NCBI RefSeq assembly: GCF_036017915.1
Contig: NZ_CP107929.1
Location: 4,034,001-4,098,000, forward strand
DNA from: Micromonospora sp. NBC_00421
GTDB lineage: Bacteria; Actinomycetota; Actinomycetes; Mycobacteriales; Micromonosporaceae
DNA length: 64,000 nt
Direction of reading: 5' to 3'
Position numbers and translations under genes: made by a program. Numbering within the stretch: position 1 is the stretch's first letter; every line of letters begins with the position of its first letter. Of the stretch, positions 34,301-42,008 are shown piece by piece. The notes beneath the pieces were generated by a model. The model did not search any database. It was not told the DNA's origin and was given only the letters and a program-made list of their open reading frames with translations.

Positions 34301-34929
34301 AGAACGCCGCCGGCTGCTCGACCTGGTCGAACAGCAGCCCGGCGTCGGTACGCCTGCCCGCGCCGAGCGGGCTGGCCGCGACGGTGCCGCCCGCGGCACC
34401 CCTGCGGGTGGCGTTGCGCTGGACGAACCGCTCCTTCGCCACCGGTCTCGACGTGCAGCGGGCCACCAACCCGACCTTCACCAGCGGTCCGGGCACCACC
34501 GCCGTCCCGGTGGCCGACCGCCATCTCGATACGGCGATCGCCCCGGACACCACGTACTACTACCGGGTCCGGACCACGTACCTCGGTGCGGCGTCACCGT
34601 GGTCGACGGTGGCGACGGTGACCACCCCGCCCGTGCCGGAGGTGCCGACCGGCCTCGCCGCGACTGTCGGCGTCCCCGCGCCGGACACCGCGACGGTGTC
34701 GTTGACCTGGGCGGCGAGGCTGCCGCCCGGCCCGGGGGCCGGGTTCGTGGTGCAGCGTGCGGTGGACCCGCAGTTCGGCCGGGAACTGGCCGGCTTCACC
34801 GTCACCGGCCGGAGCTTCACCAACACCGGGCTGGCCCGGGGCGTCACCTACCACTACCGGGTCCGCTCGGTCAACGTGGTGGGCAGCTCCCCCTGGACCG
34901 CCCCGCTGCCGATCAGCACGCCGTGCTGA
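31330..34929 (+). CDS. Multicopper-oxidase-like protein lacking copper ligands, with three C-terminal Fn3 domains
   Basis: A 1199-residue protein. Residues about 60-905 follow the three-cupredoxin layout of CotA/bilirubin-oxidase-type enzymes, yet every copper motif is altered: HLHG is QLSG (217-220), WYHDH is MCLQDN (Q280, N282), HPxHxH is HPVRFDG (785-791), and the final HCHxxxH is replaced by RWSSAAAG ahead of LGM (887 onward). The surrounding framework (TLGLSRLTVLSGQLALYLL; PYLRVRPTAYRFRIVNGC; GERADVVVDF) is well kept. Residues 910-1199 hold three fibronectin type III domains. There is no clear signal peptide. The ATG at 31330 follows GGGAGA. It is probably a structural or binding protein, not an oxidase. 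Confidence 0.85.
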   Translation: MALFRRLRPHWTTRVVRTDRPAVPTARSGEPDGPAPASLDPAAVPRCFGPVPNFAGSPLPVRDSQGRVVTGTGLRKFVDALPLPGPSGRTELGGYLPIATPDTVSWPGCDYYEIGLSEYTQRLHRDLPTTRLRGYRQLNLGTDPDGHNTVAPPERAYHLGPLIMARRGRPVRVKFINQLPTGPAGDLFLPVDTGLQGAGAGPLEGQAPYPQNRAVPQLSGAHTGWISAGNPWQWVAPAGEITPYPTGPGLVHVPDMPPPGAGATTLYYPNAQSGRLMCLQDNTLGLSRLTVLSGQLALYLLTDPAEEELTADGVLPADQLPLVIQDRTFVPDDAQLAAEDPTWDRERWGARGNLWHPHVYQPRQDPYRDSGRNPTGRWDYGPWLPGGEGRDEPRVGPVDNPHHDPVAAPQEPPQAPGVPHPSAVPEAYGDTMLVNGVAYPYLRVRPTAYRFRIVNGCADRALNLQLYRARSDGPMWRADGSLADADAGEVPMVDAVRAPGRPADWPTDGRDGGVPDPAAAGPPMIQIGNECGLLPAPVVVPNRPVGYRYDRRDPTVLNVDSAALLLAPGERADVVVDFATLPPGATVLLYNDCPAPLPGSDPRYDRHTDAPDQRAEGGGPATLPGYGPNTRTLLQFRVTGTPGPRYDLDRLADRLPVAYAASQRPPIVPQPEYDRAFGTTTARGVVAPAYATSVTFTPPGGTGPVTLPVQVKTVGTVFEPEYGRRAGRLGVPHPNAGPLGPATLPLGPVDPATEILVAADPTAGAGGPADGIQLWRIRGTGRQTHPVRFDGCDVQVVNRIGGDGTVRAPDGGESGWKQTVRVNPAEDVVVALRPEVPPLPFKVADSLRLLDPTRPAGVRLDTTPVSPCDGRPAAVVNQQVNLGWEFRWSSAAAGLRDLGMSRPLVLRVSPRAPTGLTATPVPGSATALPAIALAWTGNGSRPAATSHLLQRATDAGFGTGLTAITVAATATRYTDATITPGVTYHYRIRAENAAGCSTWSNSSPASVRLPAPSGLAATVPPAAPLRVALRWTNRSFATGLDVQRATNPTFTSGPGTTAVPVADRHLDTAIAPDTTYYYRVRTTYLGAASPWSTVATVTTPPVPEVPTGLAATVGVPAPDTATVSLTWAARLPPGPGAGFVVQRAVDPQFGRELAGFTVTGRSFTNTGLARGVTYHYRVRSVNVVGSSPWTAPLPISTPC

Positions 34930-34967
34930 GGGTCAGCGGGGCGGGGTGCCGGCCGACCCGGCGGAAC

Positions 34968-35756
34968 TCACCGGGCGGGGGCGCGCAGGGGATCGCCGAC
35001 GGTGCGCAGCTCGGCCAGGGCGGAGGCGACGCCGTGCAGCAGGTCGGTCGCCTCCATCAGCCGGGCGGCGGCCGGGTCGGCGACGACCTCCGGGTGGGCG
35101 TCCTCGGCCACGTAGCCGGCGGCGGCGACGACCAGCCCCTCGTAGGCGGTCACCCCGGTGACCAGCTGGTCGAGCAGGGCCCGGTGGGCCTCGGCGAGCC
35201 GGGGCCGGGCCTCCGGCGGGGCGAGCCGCAGGGCCCGTTCCACGCCGGCCGTCCGGTCGGCCAGGTCCCGCAGCGAGCAGTCGGCGGCGGCGGCCTCCAG
35301 CACCGCCGGCTCGGCCAGACCGGTCAGCCGGGGCGCGATCCCGGCCAGGGTGAGCGCGGCCCGGTCCAGCCGGGCCCACGACTCGGCGGCGGAGGTACCG
35401 CGCAACGCCAACCTGGAGCGGAACCGGCGGGCCTCGGCCAGCACCCCGGGGCCGACCGGTAGTCGTTCGACGGCGGCGACCAGCCGGGCCCGGGACCGGG
35501 CGGCGGCCTCGGCCGGATCGAGGGCGGGCGGGGCCGGGCGGGCGGCGAGCGCCCGCAGGTCGACCCAGCGCCAGGCGGCCAGCGCGACGGCGCTGCCCGC
35601 CGCGCCGGCCCAGGCCGCATCGGCCAACCCCAGCCCGGCGTACGGGGTCAGCACGGCCGTCGCACCGGTGAGCCCACCCGCCAGTACGCTCCACCGGCGC
35701 GCGGAACGCCGCAGCCGGTCCAGTCGACGGAAGTGTCGCGTTCGCTCGTCGGCCAC
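34968..35756 (-). CDS. pspM: Phage shock envelope stress response protein PspM
   Basis: A 262-residue actinobacterial PspM-type membrane protein. Two hydrophobic helices lie near the N-terminus (VLAGGLTGATAVLTPYAG; WAGAAGSAVALAAW), followed by a long helical, Ala/Arg/Glu-rich cytoplasmic region. In mycobacteria the equivalent protein (Rv2743c) interacts with PspA and helps regulate the envelope response. GTG at 35756 lies 23 bp downstream of the pspA stop on the same strand, giving the order clgR-pspA-pspM. Assignment rests on position and topology more than on sequence motifs. Confidence 0.85.
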   Translation of the reverse strand: MADERTRHFRRLDRLRRSARRWSVLAGGLTGATAVLTPYAGLGLADAAWAGAAGSAVALAAWRWVDLRALAARPAPPALDPAEAAARSRARLVAAVERLPVGPGVLAEARRFRSRLALRGTSAAESWARLDRAALTLAGIAPRLTGLAEPAVLEAAAADCSLRDLADRTAGVERALRLAPPEARPRLAEAHRALLDQLVTGVTAYEGLVVAAAGYVAEDAHPEVVADPAAARLMEATDLLHGVASALAELRTVGDPLRAPAR

Positions 35757-35779
35757 CCGTACCTCCTCGTGCCGGCCGT

Positions 35780-36652
35780 TCAGCTGGCGGTGGTGTCCCC
35801 CACGCCGCGGTCGCGGCTCATGCTGGCCCGGATCTCGTCCAGTCGGGCGGCGGCGGCCGGGTCGGACGCCGGAGCTGCCGGCTGGCCCTGCTGCTGCGCC
35901 GCCGGCTGCTCCTGCCGACCGCCGAGCTGGTCACCGGCCATGCTGGCCCGGATCTGCTCCAGCCGGGACGAGCCGGCGCTGTCCAGGGTCGACTTCTGGA
36001 TCTCCAGCATCCGCCCCTCGACGGAGTTGCCGGCCAGTTCGGCCCGACCCATCGCGTTGGCGTAACGGCGTTCGACGCGGTCGCGCACCTCGTCCAGGGA
36101 GGGGGTGTTGGTGGGCGCGGTCAGCGAGGACATCGACTCCAGCGAACGGGCCACGCTCTCCTGCATCTTGGCCTGCTCGAGCTGGCTGAGCAACTTGGTG
36201 CGCTCGGCGAGCTTCTGCTGGAGGATCATGGAGTTGTTCTCGACCGCGCGGCGGGCCTGGGCGGCGGCACCGAGCGCCTGGTCGTGCAGGGTCTTGAGGT
36301 CTTCGGTGGCCTGCTCGGCGGAGACCAGCTGGGTGGCGAGCACCTGGGCCGACTGCTCGTAGCGACCGGCCTCGGCCTCGTCGCCCTTGGCCCGGGACTG
36401 GTCGGCGAGGACCAGCGCCTGCCGGGCGTTGCCCTGGAGCCGCTCGACCTCGGTCATCTGCCGGGAGAGCTTCATCTCCAGCTGACGCTGGTTGCCGATC
36501 ACCGCCGCCGCCTGCTGGACCAGCGCCTGGTGCTGGCGCTGCGCCTCCTCGATGGCCTGCTGGATCTGCACCTTCGGATCGGCGTGCTCGTCGATCTTGG
36601 CACCGAAGAGCGCCATCAGGTAGTGCCAGCCCTTGACGAACGGGTTCGCCAT
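35780..36652 (-). CDS. pspA: PspA/IM30 family membrane-stress protein
   Basis: A 290-residue PspA/IM30 (ESCRT-III-like) protein that coats and stabilises the inner membrane and may restrain the stress regulator. It is almost all coiled coil from about residue 25 to 225 ([27 protein letters not shown] through [14 protein letters not shown]). The C-terminus is unusual: two copies of a short helix, [12 protein letters not shown] and [12 protein letters not shown], separated by a Gln/Pro/Ala-rich linker. The ATG at 36652 has only a weak GAGGGGA site. A TAGTGT -10 in the 188-bp gap after clgR may give it an additional promoter. Confidence 0.94.
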   Translation of the reverse strand: MANPFVKGWHYLMALFGAKIDEHADPKVQIQQAIEEAQRQHQALVQQAAAVIGNQRQLEMKLSRQMTEVERLQGNARQALVLADQSRAKGDEAEAGRYEQSAQVLATQLVSAEQATEDLKTLHDQALGAAAQARRAVENNSMILQQKLAERTKLLSQLEQAKMQESVARSLESMSSLTAPTNTPSLDEVRDRVERRYANAMGRAELAGNSVEGRMLEIQKSTLDSAGSSRLEQIRASMAGDQLGGRQEQPAAQQQGQPAAPASDPAAAARLDEIRASMSRDRGVGDTTAS

Positions 36653-36840
36653 CTCCGCGGTATCCCCTCAGTAGCGTCGCTGCGCCTCGGCCACACCGGG
36701 GGGCCGGACGGGCCGCACGGCGCGCCCCCATCGTCGCAGCCGGACGCCAGCAGGGCCGTTCGTACCGCGGGAGGTGCCCCGGCGGCCTGCGATCAACACT
36801 ACGCGGCGTCGGCCAGCCCGGCCACGGGGACGGACGGCGG

Positions 36841-37284
36841 TCAGGCGGCGCAGACCACGTCGCGGTCGCTGGGACGGACCCGGGCGCTGCGCAGGGTGGC
36901 CTTCAGCGGGGAGTCCTGGCGGACCGAGACGGCAACCGCGCCGTCGGTGGTCACCTGGCGCACACCCCGGCCGGTGGCCTTGCGCACGGCGCCGGCGGGC
37001 CCGGCGGCGGCCGGCTCGTCCTGCACCGGCAGGAGCACACCCGGCAACTGCTCGGCGAGTGCGACGGTGTCGCTCACCTCCCGCAGCAGCTCCGACAGGC
37101 GGGCACCGAGCGCGTCACAGATGGCGGCGAGCAGCTCGCTGGAGGGTTCCTTCTGGCCGCGCTCGATCTCGGACAGGTAGCCGAGGCTGACGTTGGCGGC
37201 GGTGGAGACCTCGCGCAGGGTGCGGTGCTGACCCTGGCGTCGCGCGCGAAGTGCGTCACCGATCACCCGGCGTAGCAGGACCAT
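36841..37284 (-). CDS. clgR: XRE-family transcriptional regulator ClgR
   Basis: A 147-residue regulator. The XRE helix-turn-helix ([38 protein letters not shown]) is nearly the family consensus for ClgR, activator of clp protease, lon and psp genes in actinobacteria. The ATG at 37284 is fixed by GGGGGAGGTG upstream. About 60 residues after the DNA-binding part are longer than in many homologues and end in VVCAA. A terminal Ala-Ala is the ClpP-dependent degron reported for Streptomyces ClgR. The gene heads the clgR-pspA-pspM unit, and pncC and pgsA lie upstream as in the mycobacterial locus. Confidence 0.93.
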   Translation of the reverse strand: MVLLRRVIGDALRARRQGQHRTLREVSTAANVSLGYLSEIERGQKEPSSELLAAICDALGARLSELLREVSDTVALAEQLPGVLLPVQDEPAAAGPAGAVRKATGRGVRQVTTDGAVAVSVRQDSPLKATLRSARVRPSDRDVVCAA

Positions 37285-37329
37285 CGCACCTCCCCCTGAA
37301 CGGGATTCACTCTCCGCGCGGACGATCGC

Positions 37330-37344
37330 CCGCGTCGGACGCGG
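37330..37344. promoter_or_regulatory. Perfect 15-bp palindrome upstream of clgR
   Basis: CCGCGTCGGACGCGG has perfect 7-bp arms around a central G and lies 46-60 bp before the clgR ATG, where an autoregulatory or stress operator would sit. It does not match the published ClgR core (CGC-N5-GCG) exactly. GC-rich composition makes chance palindromes more likely, so the assignment is tentative. Confidence 0.35.
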
Positions 37345-37450
37345 TGGACCGCGCCGCCGCCGACGCCGTACGCCGGAGCCTTCCCGCAACCGTACCCGTT
37401 GGCCGGCCCGGCGACATCCCACCCCGCCTGTCGGATCTGGACAAGGCCGG

Positions 37451-38026
37451 TCAGCGCCGGCCCGCGCCGGCCGGCGGGACGGTGGTCGGCGACCCCGGTA
37501 CCGAGGCTGGCCCGGCCTCCGGGAAGGCCCTGTGGATCCGCGCCGCGAGCAGGCGTAACGCCTCGATCACCGTGGCCGCCCGGATGTGGTCCCGGCCCCC
37601 GTCGAGGTCGAGCCGACGGACCACCGGGCCGCCCGGCCCGGCCACCGCGACATAGACCAGACCGACCGGTCTGCCGTCCTGCGGCTCGGGACCGGCCACC
37701 CCGGTGGTGGCCAACCCCCAGTCGGCGTCGCACCGCCGCCGGCCGCCCTCCGCGAGGGCGATGGCCACGTCCGGATCGACGGGTCCGCGTTCGGCAAGCA
37801 ACTCCTCGGGTACGTCGGCCAGCCGCGCCTTCAGCTCGGTGGCGTAGGTCACCAGGCCACCCCGGTAGACGGAGCTGACCCCGGCGATCCCCACGATCGC
37901 GGCGGCCAGCAGCCCTCCGGTCAGGGACTCGACGGTGGCCAGGGTCTGCTGTCGCTCGTGCAGGCTGTGCACCACGCCCGCAGCCGGGCTGCCCACGGGT
38001 CGCTCGTGCTTCGCATCGGTCCCCAT
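37451..38026 (-). CDS. pncC: CinA-family nicotinamide-nucleotide amidohydrolase (PncC)
   Basis: A 191-residue stand-alone CinA C-terminal domain. PncC deamidates nicotinamide mononucleotide to nicotinate mononucleotide for NAD recycling. Family motifs are [15 protein letters not shown] near the N-terminus and [16 protein letters not shown] with [10 protein letters not shown] further on. The ATG at 38026 is strongly supported by AGGAGG 5 nt upstream. Longer frames add residues without family similarity. It lies between pgsA (upstream) and clgR (downstream), a standard actinobacterial arrangement. Confidence 0.92.
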   Translation of the reverse strand: MGTDAKHERPVGSPAAGVVHSLHERQQTLATVESLTGGLLAAAIVGIAGVSSVYRGGLVTYATELKARLADVPEELLAERGPVDPDVAIALAEGGRRRCDADWGLATTGVAGPEPQDGRPVGLVYVAVAGPGGPVVRRLDLDGGRDHIRAATVIEALRLLAARIHRAFPEAGPASVPGSPTTVPPAGAGRR

Positions 38027-38075
38027 GCCGTCCTCCTTCCCCCGGGTGACCCCGCTACGCATTTTCCCGAAGCGG

Positions 38076-38118
38076 GTCGGGCCGGTCGGTCGGGCCGGTC
38101 GGTCGGTCGGGCCGGTCG
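38076..38118. repeat. Short tandem repeat between pgsA and pncC
   Basis: Three copies of GGGCCGGTCGGTC (38079, 38092, 38109, the last with two changes) with an extra GGTC between the second and third. It is non-coding, within the 106-bp gap, and likely a slippage-prone tract. Confidence 0.6.
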
Positions 38119-38132
38119 CCGCGGTGGGCCCG

Positions 38133-38822
38133 TCAGTCGCTGCGGCCGGCGTCCCCGGGGCGGGGGCGGCGCAGGCGGAGGGCCTGGGCCACGTAGTCGA
38201 AGCCGGTGACCACGGTGACCAGCACGGCGGCGGCCATGATCCAGGGGCCGACGGTGGCGAGGGCGGCCGGCATCGGCCACAGGTACCAGGCGATGGCCAG
38301 GATCTGGAGCGCCGTCTTGAGCTTGCCGCCCCGGCTGGCGGCGATCACCCCGTGCCGGATCACCCAGAACCGCAGCCCGGTGATGCCCAGTTCCCGGACG
38401 AGGATCAGCACCGTCACCCACCAGGGCAGCCGGTCGTAGACGGAGAGCAGCACCAGGGCCGCACCGGTGAGCGCCTTGTCGGCGATCGGGTCGGCCACCT
38501 TGCCGACCGAGGTGACCAGGCCGAACCGGCGGGCGATCCACCCGTCCACCAGGTCGGTCATCGAGGCGAACGCGAAGATCAGGCAGGCGGCTATCCGCCA
38601 CCCGGTGTGGGTCATCCCGGAGGTGACCACCGAGGCCGCGAAGACGGGCACCAGCACCAGCCGCAGCAGGGTCAGGCCGTTGGCCGCATTGAGCACCGGC
38701 ACCCGGGCCACCGGCGGCGCGGACTCCGCCGCCCCGGTCACCGCCGCGCCCCGCTCCGGTCGCCGTGGCCCGCCTGGCACCGCCCCACCTGGCTCCCCCG
38801 CTCCGTCCGGGCCCACCGTCAC
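38133..38822 (-). CDS. pgsA: CDP-diacylglycerol--glycerol-3-phosphate 3-phosphatidyltransferase
   Basis: A 229-residue integral membrane enzyme that makes phosphatidylglycerophosphate, the first committed step to phosphatidylglycerol and cardiolipin. The CDP-alcohol phosphotransferase motif is complete: D90, D93-G94, A97-R98, G107, D111 and D115. About 40 Gly/Pro-rich residues precede the first helix. GTG at 38822 overlaps the rimO stop by 4 bp, so the two are translationally coupled. In mycobacteria the equivalent is pgsA3 next to clgR. Confidence 0.94.
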   Translation of the reverse strand: MTVGPDGAGEPGGAVPGGPRRPERGAAVTGAAESAPPVARVPVLNAANGLTLLRLVLVPVFAASVVTSGMTHTGWRIAACLIFAFASMTDLVDGWIARRFGLVTSVGKVADPIADKALTGAALVLLSVYDRLPWWVTVLILVRELGITGLRFWVIRHGVIAASRGGKLKTALQILAIAWYLWPMPAALATVGPWIMAAAVLVTVVTGFDYVAQALRLRRPRPGDAGRSD

Positions 38823-40357
38823 CGTTCCGCGCCGGGCGCCGCCGAGATCATCTCATCCGGCACGGCCACCAGGTCGACGCCCTCGGTCGCGGTGACCGTG
38901 GCCCGGACCAGGTCGCCTGGGCGCAGCGCGGTCAGGTCGACCCCGCCACCGGCCGGGGCGACCAGGGTGGTCGAGCCGTCCACCTCGGGGGCCTGGTGTG
39001 CCGCCCGGCCCTCCACCACGCCGTCGTCGACCGTGTCGACAAGCACCTCGACGGTGCTGCCGAGCCGCTCCTCGGCCCGCTGCGAGCACAGCTCGTCGGC
39101 GAGCGCGGCGAGCCGGTCGTAACGGCGCTTGACGGTGGCGGCGGAGAGCTTGCCGGGCAGGCCGGCGGCCTCGGTGCCGTCCTCGTCGCTGTAGTCGAAC
39201 ACGCCTATCGCGTCGAGCCGCGCCTCGGTGAGAAAGCGGACCAGCTCGGCCACGTCCTGCTTGGTCTCGCCCGGGAAACCGACGATGAAGTTGCTCCGCG
39301 CGCCCGCCGTCGGGGCCAGGGCGCGGGCGCTGGCCAGCAGCTCCAGGAACCGGTCGGTGGAGCCGAACCGGCGCATCCGACGCAGCACCGGCTCACTGGA
39401 GTGCTGGAACGACAGGTCGAAATAGGGGGCCACACCGGGGGTGGTGGCGATCGCCTCGACCAGGCCGGGACGGGTCTCGGCGGGCTGGAGGTAGCTGGCC
39501 CGCACCCGGACGATGCCGTCGATCGCGGCGAGCTGGGGCAGCAGCTTCTCCAGCGCCCTCGGGTCGCCCAGGTCCTTGCCGTACGACGTCGAGTTCTCGC
39601 TGACCAGCACCAGCTCGCGGACGCCGGTCTTGGCCAGCCACTCCGCCTCGGCGAGCAGCTCGTCGGGGGTACGCGAGACGAACGCCCCCCGGAACGCGGG
39701 GATCGCACAGAACGCGCACCGCCGGTCGCAGCCGCTTGCCAGCTTCAGCGAGGCCACCGGGCCGGTGTCGAGCCGGCGACGCAGCACCTGCCGCAGGTGC
39801 GCCGGGGTGTGCGCGTCGGTCTCCATCGTCGCCCGGGTGGGGGTGCCGTGGCCGGGCAGCGACACCGCCGACTCGCGCCGGTTGACCGGGGTGAGCGGCA
39901 GCAGCTCGCGACGGTCCCGGGGGGTGTGCGCGTCGACCGTCTCGCCGGCCAGCACCGCGCCCAGCCGGGCGGCGATGTCGGGATAGTCGTCGAAGCTGAG
40001 CACCGCCTGCGCCTCGGGAAGGCTCGCGGCCAACTCCCGGCCGTACCGCTCGGCCATGCAGCCGGCGGCCACCACCTTGGCCCCGGTGTCGGCGGCGGCG
40101 AGCAGGGTCTGGATCGAGTCCTGCTTGGCCTTCTCCACGAAACCGCAGGTGTTGACGACCACCACGTCGGCGCCCTCACCGTCGGTGGTGACCTGCCAGC
40201 CGTCGGCGTGCAGCCGGGCGGCCAACTCCTCAGAGTCGACCTCGTTGCGGGCGCAGCCCAGGGTCAGCAGGGCGACCCGGCGGCCGTCGGTGGGCGGCGG
40301 TGCCGGGTCACGGCGGGACGGGCCGGCGTTGTCGGGCGTGGGGGTGGCAGACACCAT
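38819..40357 (-). CDS. rimO: Ribosomal protein uS12 methylthiotransferase RimO
   Basis: A 512-residue radical SAM enzyme that methylthiolates an aspartate of ribosomal protein S12. The N-terminal MTTase domain carries cysteines C35, C71 and C100 for one iron-sulfur cluster. The radical SAM cluster motif is C210-x3-C214-x2-C217 ([12 protein letters not shown]). The C-terminal TRAM domain spans about 440-505. A -10 TACCCT lies just upstream: ATG at 40357 comes 3 nt after it, and the next codon, GTG at 40354, would be the first of a leaderless message, so either start is possible. Stop-start overlap couples it to pgsA. Confidence 0.95.
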   Translation of the reverse strand: MVSATPTPDNAGPSRRDPAPPPTDGRRVALLTLGCARNEVDSEELAARLHADGWQVTTDGEGADVVVVNTCGFVEKAKQDSIQTLLAAADTGAKVVAAGCMAERYGRELAASLPEAQAVLSFDDYPDIAARLGAVLAGETVDAHTPRDRRELLPLTPVNRRESAVSLPGHGTPTRATMETDAHTPAHLRQVLRRRLDTGPVASLKLASGCDRRCAFCAIPAFRGAFVSRTPDELLAEAEWLAKTGVRELVLVSENSTSYGKDLGDPRALEKLLPQLAAIDGIVRVRASYLQPAETRPGLVEAIATTPGVAPYFDLSFQHSSEPVLRRMRRFGSTDRFLELLASARALAPTAGARSNFIVGFPGETKQDVAELVRFLTEARLDAIGVFDYSDEDGTEAAGLPGKLSAATVKRRYDRLAALADELCSQRAEERLGSTVEVLVDTVDDGVVEGRAAHQAPEVDGSTTLVAPAGGGVDLTALRPGDLVRATVTATEGVDLVAVPDEMISAAPGAER

Positions 40358-40456
40358 CCGAGGGTACCGGGCGCGGGGGCGGGCCCGACCAACGGCGGCG
40401 TGCGGTGTCGGCCGGTTCACCCTCCCCCGCCGTCGCGGATCGGGCGCGGGCGACGG

Positions 40457-41380
40457 TCAGAGCGCCGCCGCACCCACCCGGACCAGCCGGTCCAGCAGGG
40501 CGACCTCGGTGCCGGCGAGTCCGGTGGAGCAGAACACCGACACCTGGTCCGCGCCGGTCCGCCCCGGGACTGCGCCGGCCAGCACCGCCCCCAGGTCGCG
40601 CAACCTCCCCGGGTACGGCCCGACGGCGGTCAACAGCGGCGGGTCGTACGCCGCCGCCTGGGCCGGTGAATCGGTGACCAGCAGGTCGGCGGCGTCGAGC
40701 AGGTCGGTGCCGAACTCGTGCCGGTGGACCTGCTTGAAGCCGACGGCGTTGACGTGGGTGCCCGGGGCGAGGTCGGCGGCGGCCAGCACCGGGGTGACGC
40801 TCGTGGTGGCGAGCACCACCACGTCCCGGTCGCGGACCGCCTCGGCGGCCGAGCCGACGGCGCGGGCCGGTACGCCCAGTTCGGCGCGGACCCGGGCGGC
40901 GAAGGACTCCCGGCGGGCCGCCGAGCGGCTGTGCACGGTCACCTCCCGCAGCGGCCGGACGGCGGCGGTCGCCCAGACCTGGGTCCACGCCTGCCCGCCC
41001 GAGCCGATCACCCCCAGGGTGGTCGCGTCCGGGCGGGCCAGGGCGTCGACCGCCACCGCGCCCAGCCCGCCGGTACGCCGGGAGCCCAGCTCCGCACCGA
41101 CGGCGATCGCCCGGACCGCCCCGGTGCGGGCGTCGTGCAGCACCACCAGCTGCTCGCCGGCCGAGTGGCCGAGGGTGTCGTAGGAGCGGAAGCCGTACCA
41201 CTCGGCGGTGAGCTGCCCGGCGGTGAGCACCATCCGCCCGCCGGCCAGCGGTGCGGAGGCCCGGGGCGGGGCGACGAGCCGGCCGGCGTGGGCGGCCAGC
41301 AGGGCGTCCCGCATCGCCGCGACGGTGGTCGGCGCGTCCAGGGCGGCGGCGACCTGCCGGTCGTCGAAGAGCAGCGTCAT
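40457..41380 (-). CDS. Ornithine cyclodeaminase / mu-crystallin family protein
   Basis: A 307-residue NAD(P)-binding protein of the ornithine cyclodeaminase family, which deaminates ornithine to proline or reduces cyclic imines. The Rossmann motif is GVIGSGGQA, followed by VTVHSRSAARRESFA and a G-x-H-x-N-A-V-G segment (GTHVNAVG). The substrate cannot be set by sequence. ATG at 41380 is used; GTG at 41401 is the alternative, but it lies inside a perfect inverted repeat that may be the operator. It is divergent from the guanidine-riboswitch-controlled exporter sugE, which hints at nitrogen-compound metabolism, though the link is positional only. Confidence 0.85.
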   Translation of the reverse strand: MTLLFDDRQVAAALDAPTTVAAMRDALLAAHAGRLVAPPRASAPLAGGRMVLTAGQLTAEWYGFRSYDTLGHSAGEQLVVLHDARTGAVRAIAVGAELGSRRTGGLGAVAVDALARPDATTLGVIGSGGQAWTQVWATAAVRPLREVTVHSRSAARRESFAARVRAELGVPARAVGSAAEAVRDRDVVVLATTSVTPVLAAADLAPGTHVNAVGFKQVHRHEFGTDLLDAADLLVTDSPAQAAAYDPPLLTAVGPYPGRLRDLGAVLAGAVPGRTGADQVSVFCSTGLAGTEVALLDRLVRVGAAAL

Positions 41381-41399
41381 GTCCTCATGCTGCAACCTC

Positions 41400-41420
41400 A
41401 CCTTGACTTCAGCTCAAGGT
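41400..41420. promoter_or_regulatory. Perfect inverted repeat ACCTTGA-N7-TCAAGGT
   Basis: Seven-bp perfect arms with a 7-nt spacer lie 20-40 bp before the ornithine cyclodeaminase-family ATG. On the minus strand TTGAGC within it could be a -35, with CAGCAT 19 nt further as a weak -10. On the plus strand it contains TTGACT. The layout suggests a regulator site for the divergent pair, and the long 19-nt spacing would suit a MerR-type activator, but no such gene is adjacent. Confidence 0.5.
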
Positions 41421-41500
41421 CTGGTGGGGAGGATCACCGCTACCGGTCTCCGTGCGGTGCTAGCGTCGGTCGTGGTGGCCGTGCGGGCAGGGCGGTGCCG

Positions 41501-41547
41501 CGGCTCCTGCCGACCCCGCAGGGTTGCGGTTCCTGCCGAGCCCGCAG
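41501..41547 (+). repeat. 21-nt direct repeat in the sugE leader
   Basis: Two copies of CGGyTCCTGCCGAsCCCGCAG (41501-41521 and 41527-41547) differ at two positions and lie directly upstream of the guanidine-III aptamer. They are in the predicted 5' leader if transcription begins after the TAGCGT -10 at 41461. The role is unknown. Confidence 0.55.
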
Positions 41548-41552
41548 CCACC

Positions 41553-41617
41553 CCGGACGAGTCGTGGGCGTACCCGGTCAGGCCAAGACGCCCCGTGCCT
41601 ACCCGACTCGTCCCCGG
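41553..41617 (+). ncRNA. Guanidine-III (ykkC-III) riboswitch
   Basis: The aptamer (41553-41593) starts CCGGACGAG and contains GTACCCGGTCAGG-CAAGACG, the conserved core of the guanidine-III class. The pseudoknot pairings are visible: CCGG at 41553-41556 with CCGG at 41574-41577, and GGGCG at 41566-41570 with CGCCC at 41589-41593. Immediately downstream CGACTCGTCC (41604-41613) is perfectly complementary to GGACGAGTCG (41555-41564), a ten-bp stem that would destroy the aptamer and so form the ligand-free state. A further small stem ACCT-CCG-AGGT (41637-41647) covers the ribosome binding site of sugE. The gene controlled is a guanidinium exporter, which agrees with the ligand. Confidence 0.92.
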
Positions 41618-41655
41618 CCGGCCCGGCCCGGGACCGACCTCCGAGGTGATGCCCG

Positions 41656-41970
41656 ATGGCCTGGATAGTGCTGGTGCTCTCCGGACTCCTGGAGACCGCG
41701 TGGGCGGTCTCCCTCGAACGCAGCGCCGGATTCACCCGGCCGCTGCCCTCGGCCGTATTCGCGGTCACCCTGATCGCCAGCATGGCCGGCCTGGCGTACG
41801 CGCTGCGCGACATCCCCGTCGGCACCGGCTACGCGGTCTGGGTCGGCATCGGGGCGGTCGGCACCGCAGTGGTGGGCATGGTCGCGCTGGGCGAGTCGGC
41901 GAGCCTGCCCCGGCTGCTCAGCCTGGTGCTGGTGGTGGCCGGCGTGGTCGGCCTCAAACTCTTCCACTGA
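41656..41970 (+). CDS. sugE: Guanidinium exporter of the SMR family (SugE/Gdx)
   Basis: A 104-residue, four-helix small multidrug resistance protein of the Gdx subtype, a proton-coupled guanidinium exporter. Residues described for Gdx transporters are all in place: G10, E13 (the proton/substrate carboxylate) and W16 in SGLLETAW, S42, Y59 and W62. The riboswitch upstream senses guanidine, so identity and regulation support each other. ATG at 41656 is used with GAGGTG about 8 nt upstream, inside a predicted small hairpin. No paired second SMR gene is present, consistent with a dual-topology homodimer. Confidence 0.95.
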   Translation: MAWIVLVLSGLLETAWAVSLERSAGFTRPLPSAVFAVTLIASMAGLAYALRDIPVGTGYAVWVGIGAVGTAVVGMVALGESASLPRLLSLVLVVAGVVGLKLFH

Positions 41971-41981
41971 GCCGGTGCCGT

Positions 41982-42008
41982 GCCCGGCCTCCCGGTGAGC
42001 TGCCGGGC
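41982..42008 (+). terminator. Possible terminator hairpin after sugE
   Basis: GCCCGGC (41982-41988) pairs with GCCGGGC (42002-42008), with an internal CCCGG/CCGGG alternative. It begins 12 nt after the sugE stop. No U-run follows, as is common in such GC-rich genomes. The remaining 150 bp up to ftsK hold no other recognised feature. Confidence 0.4.
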
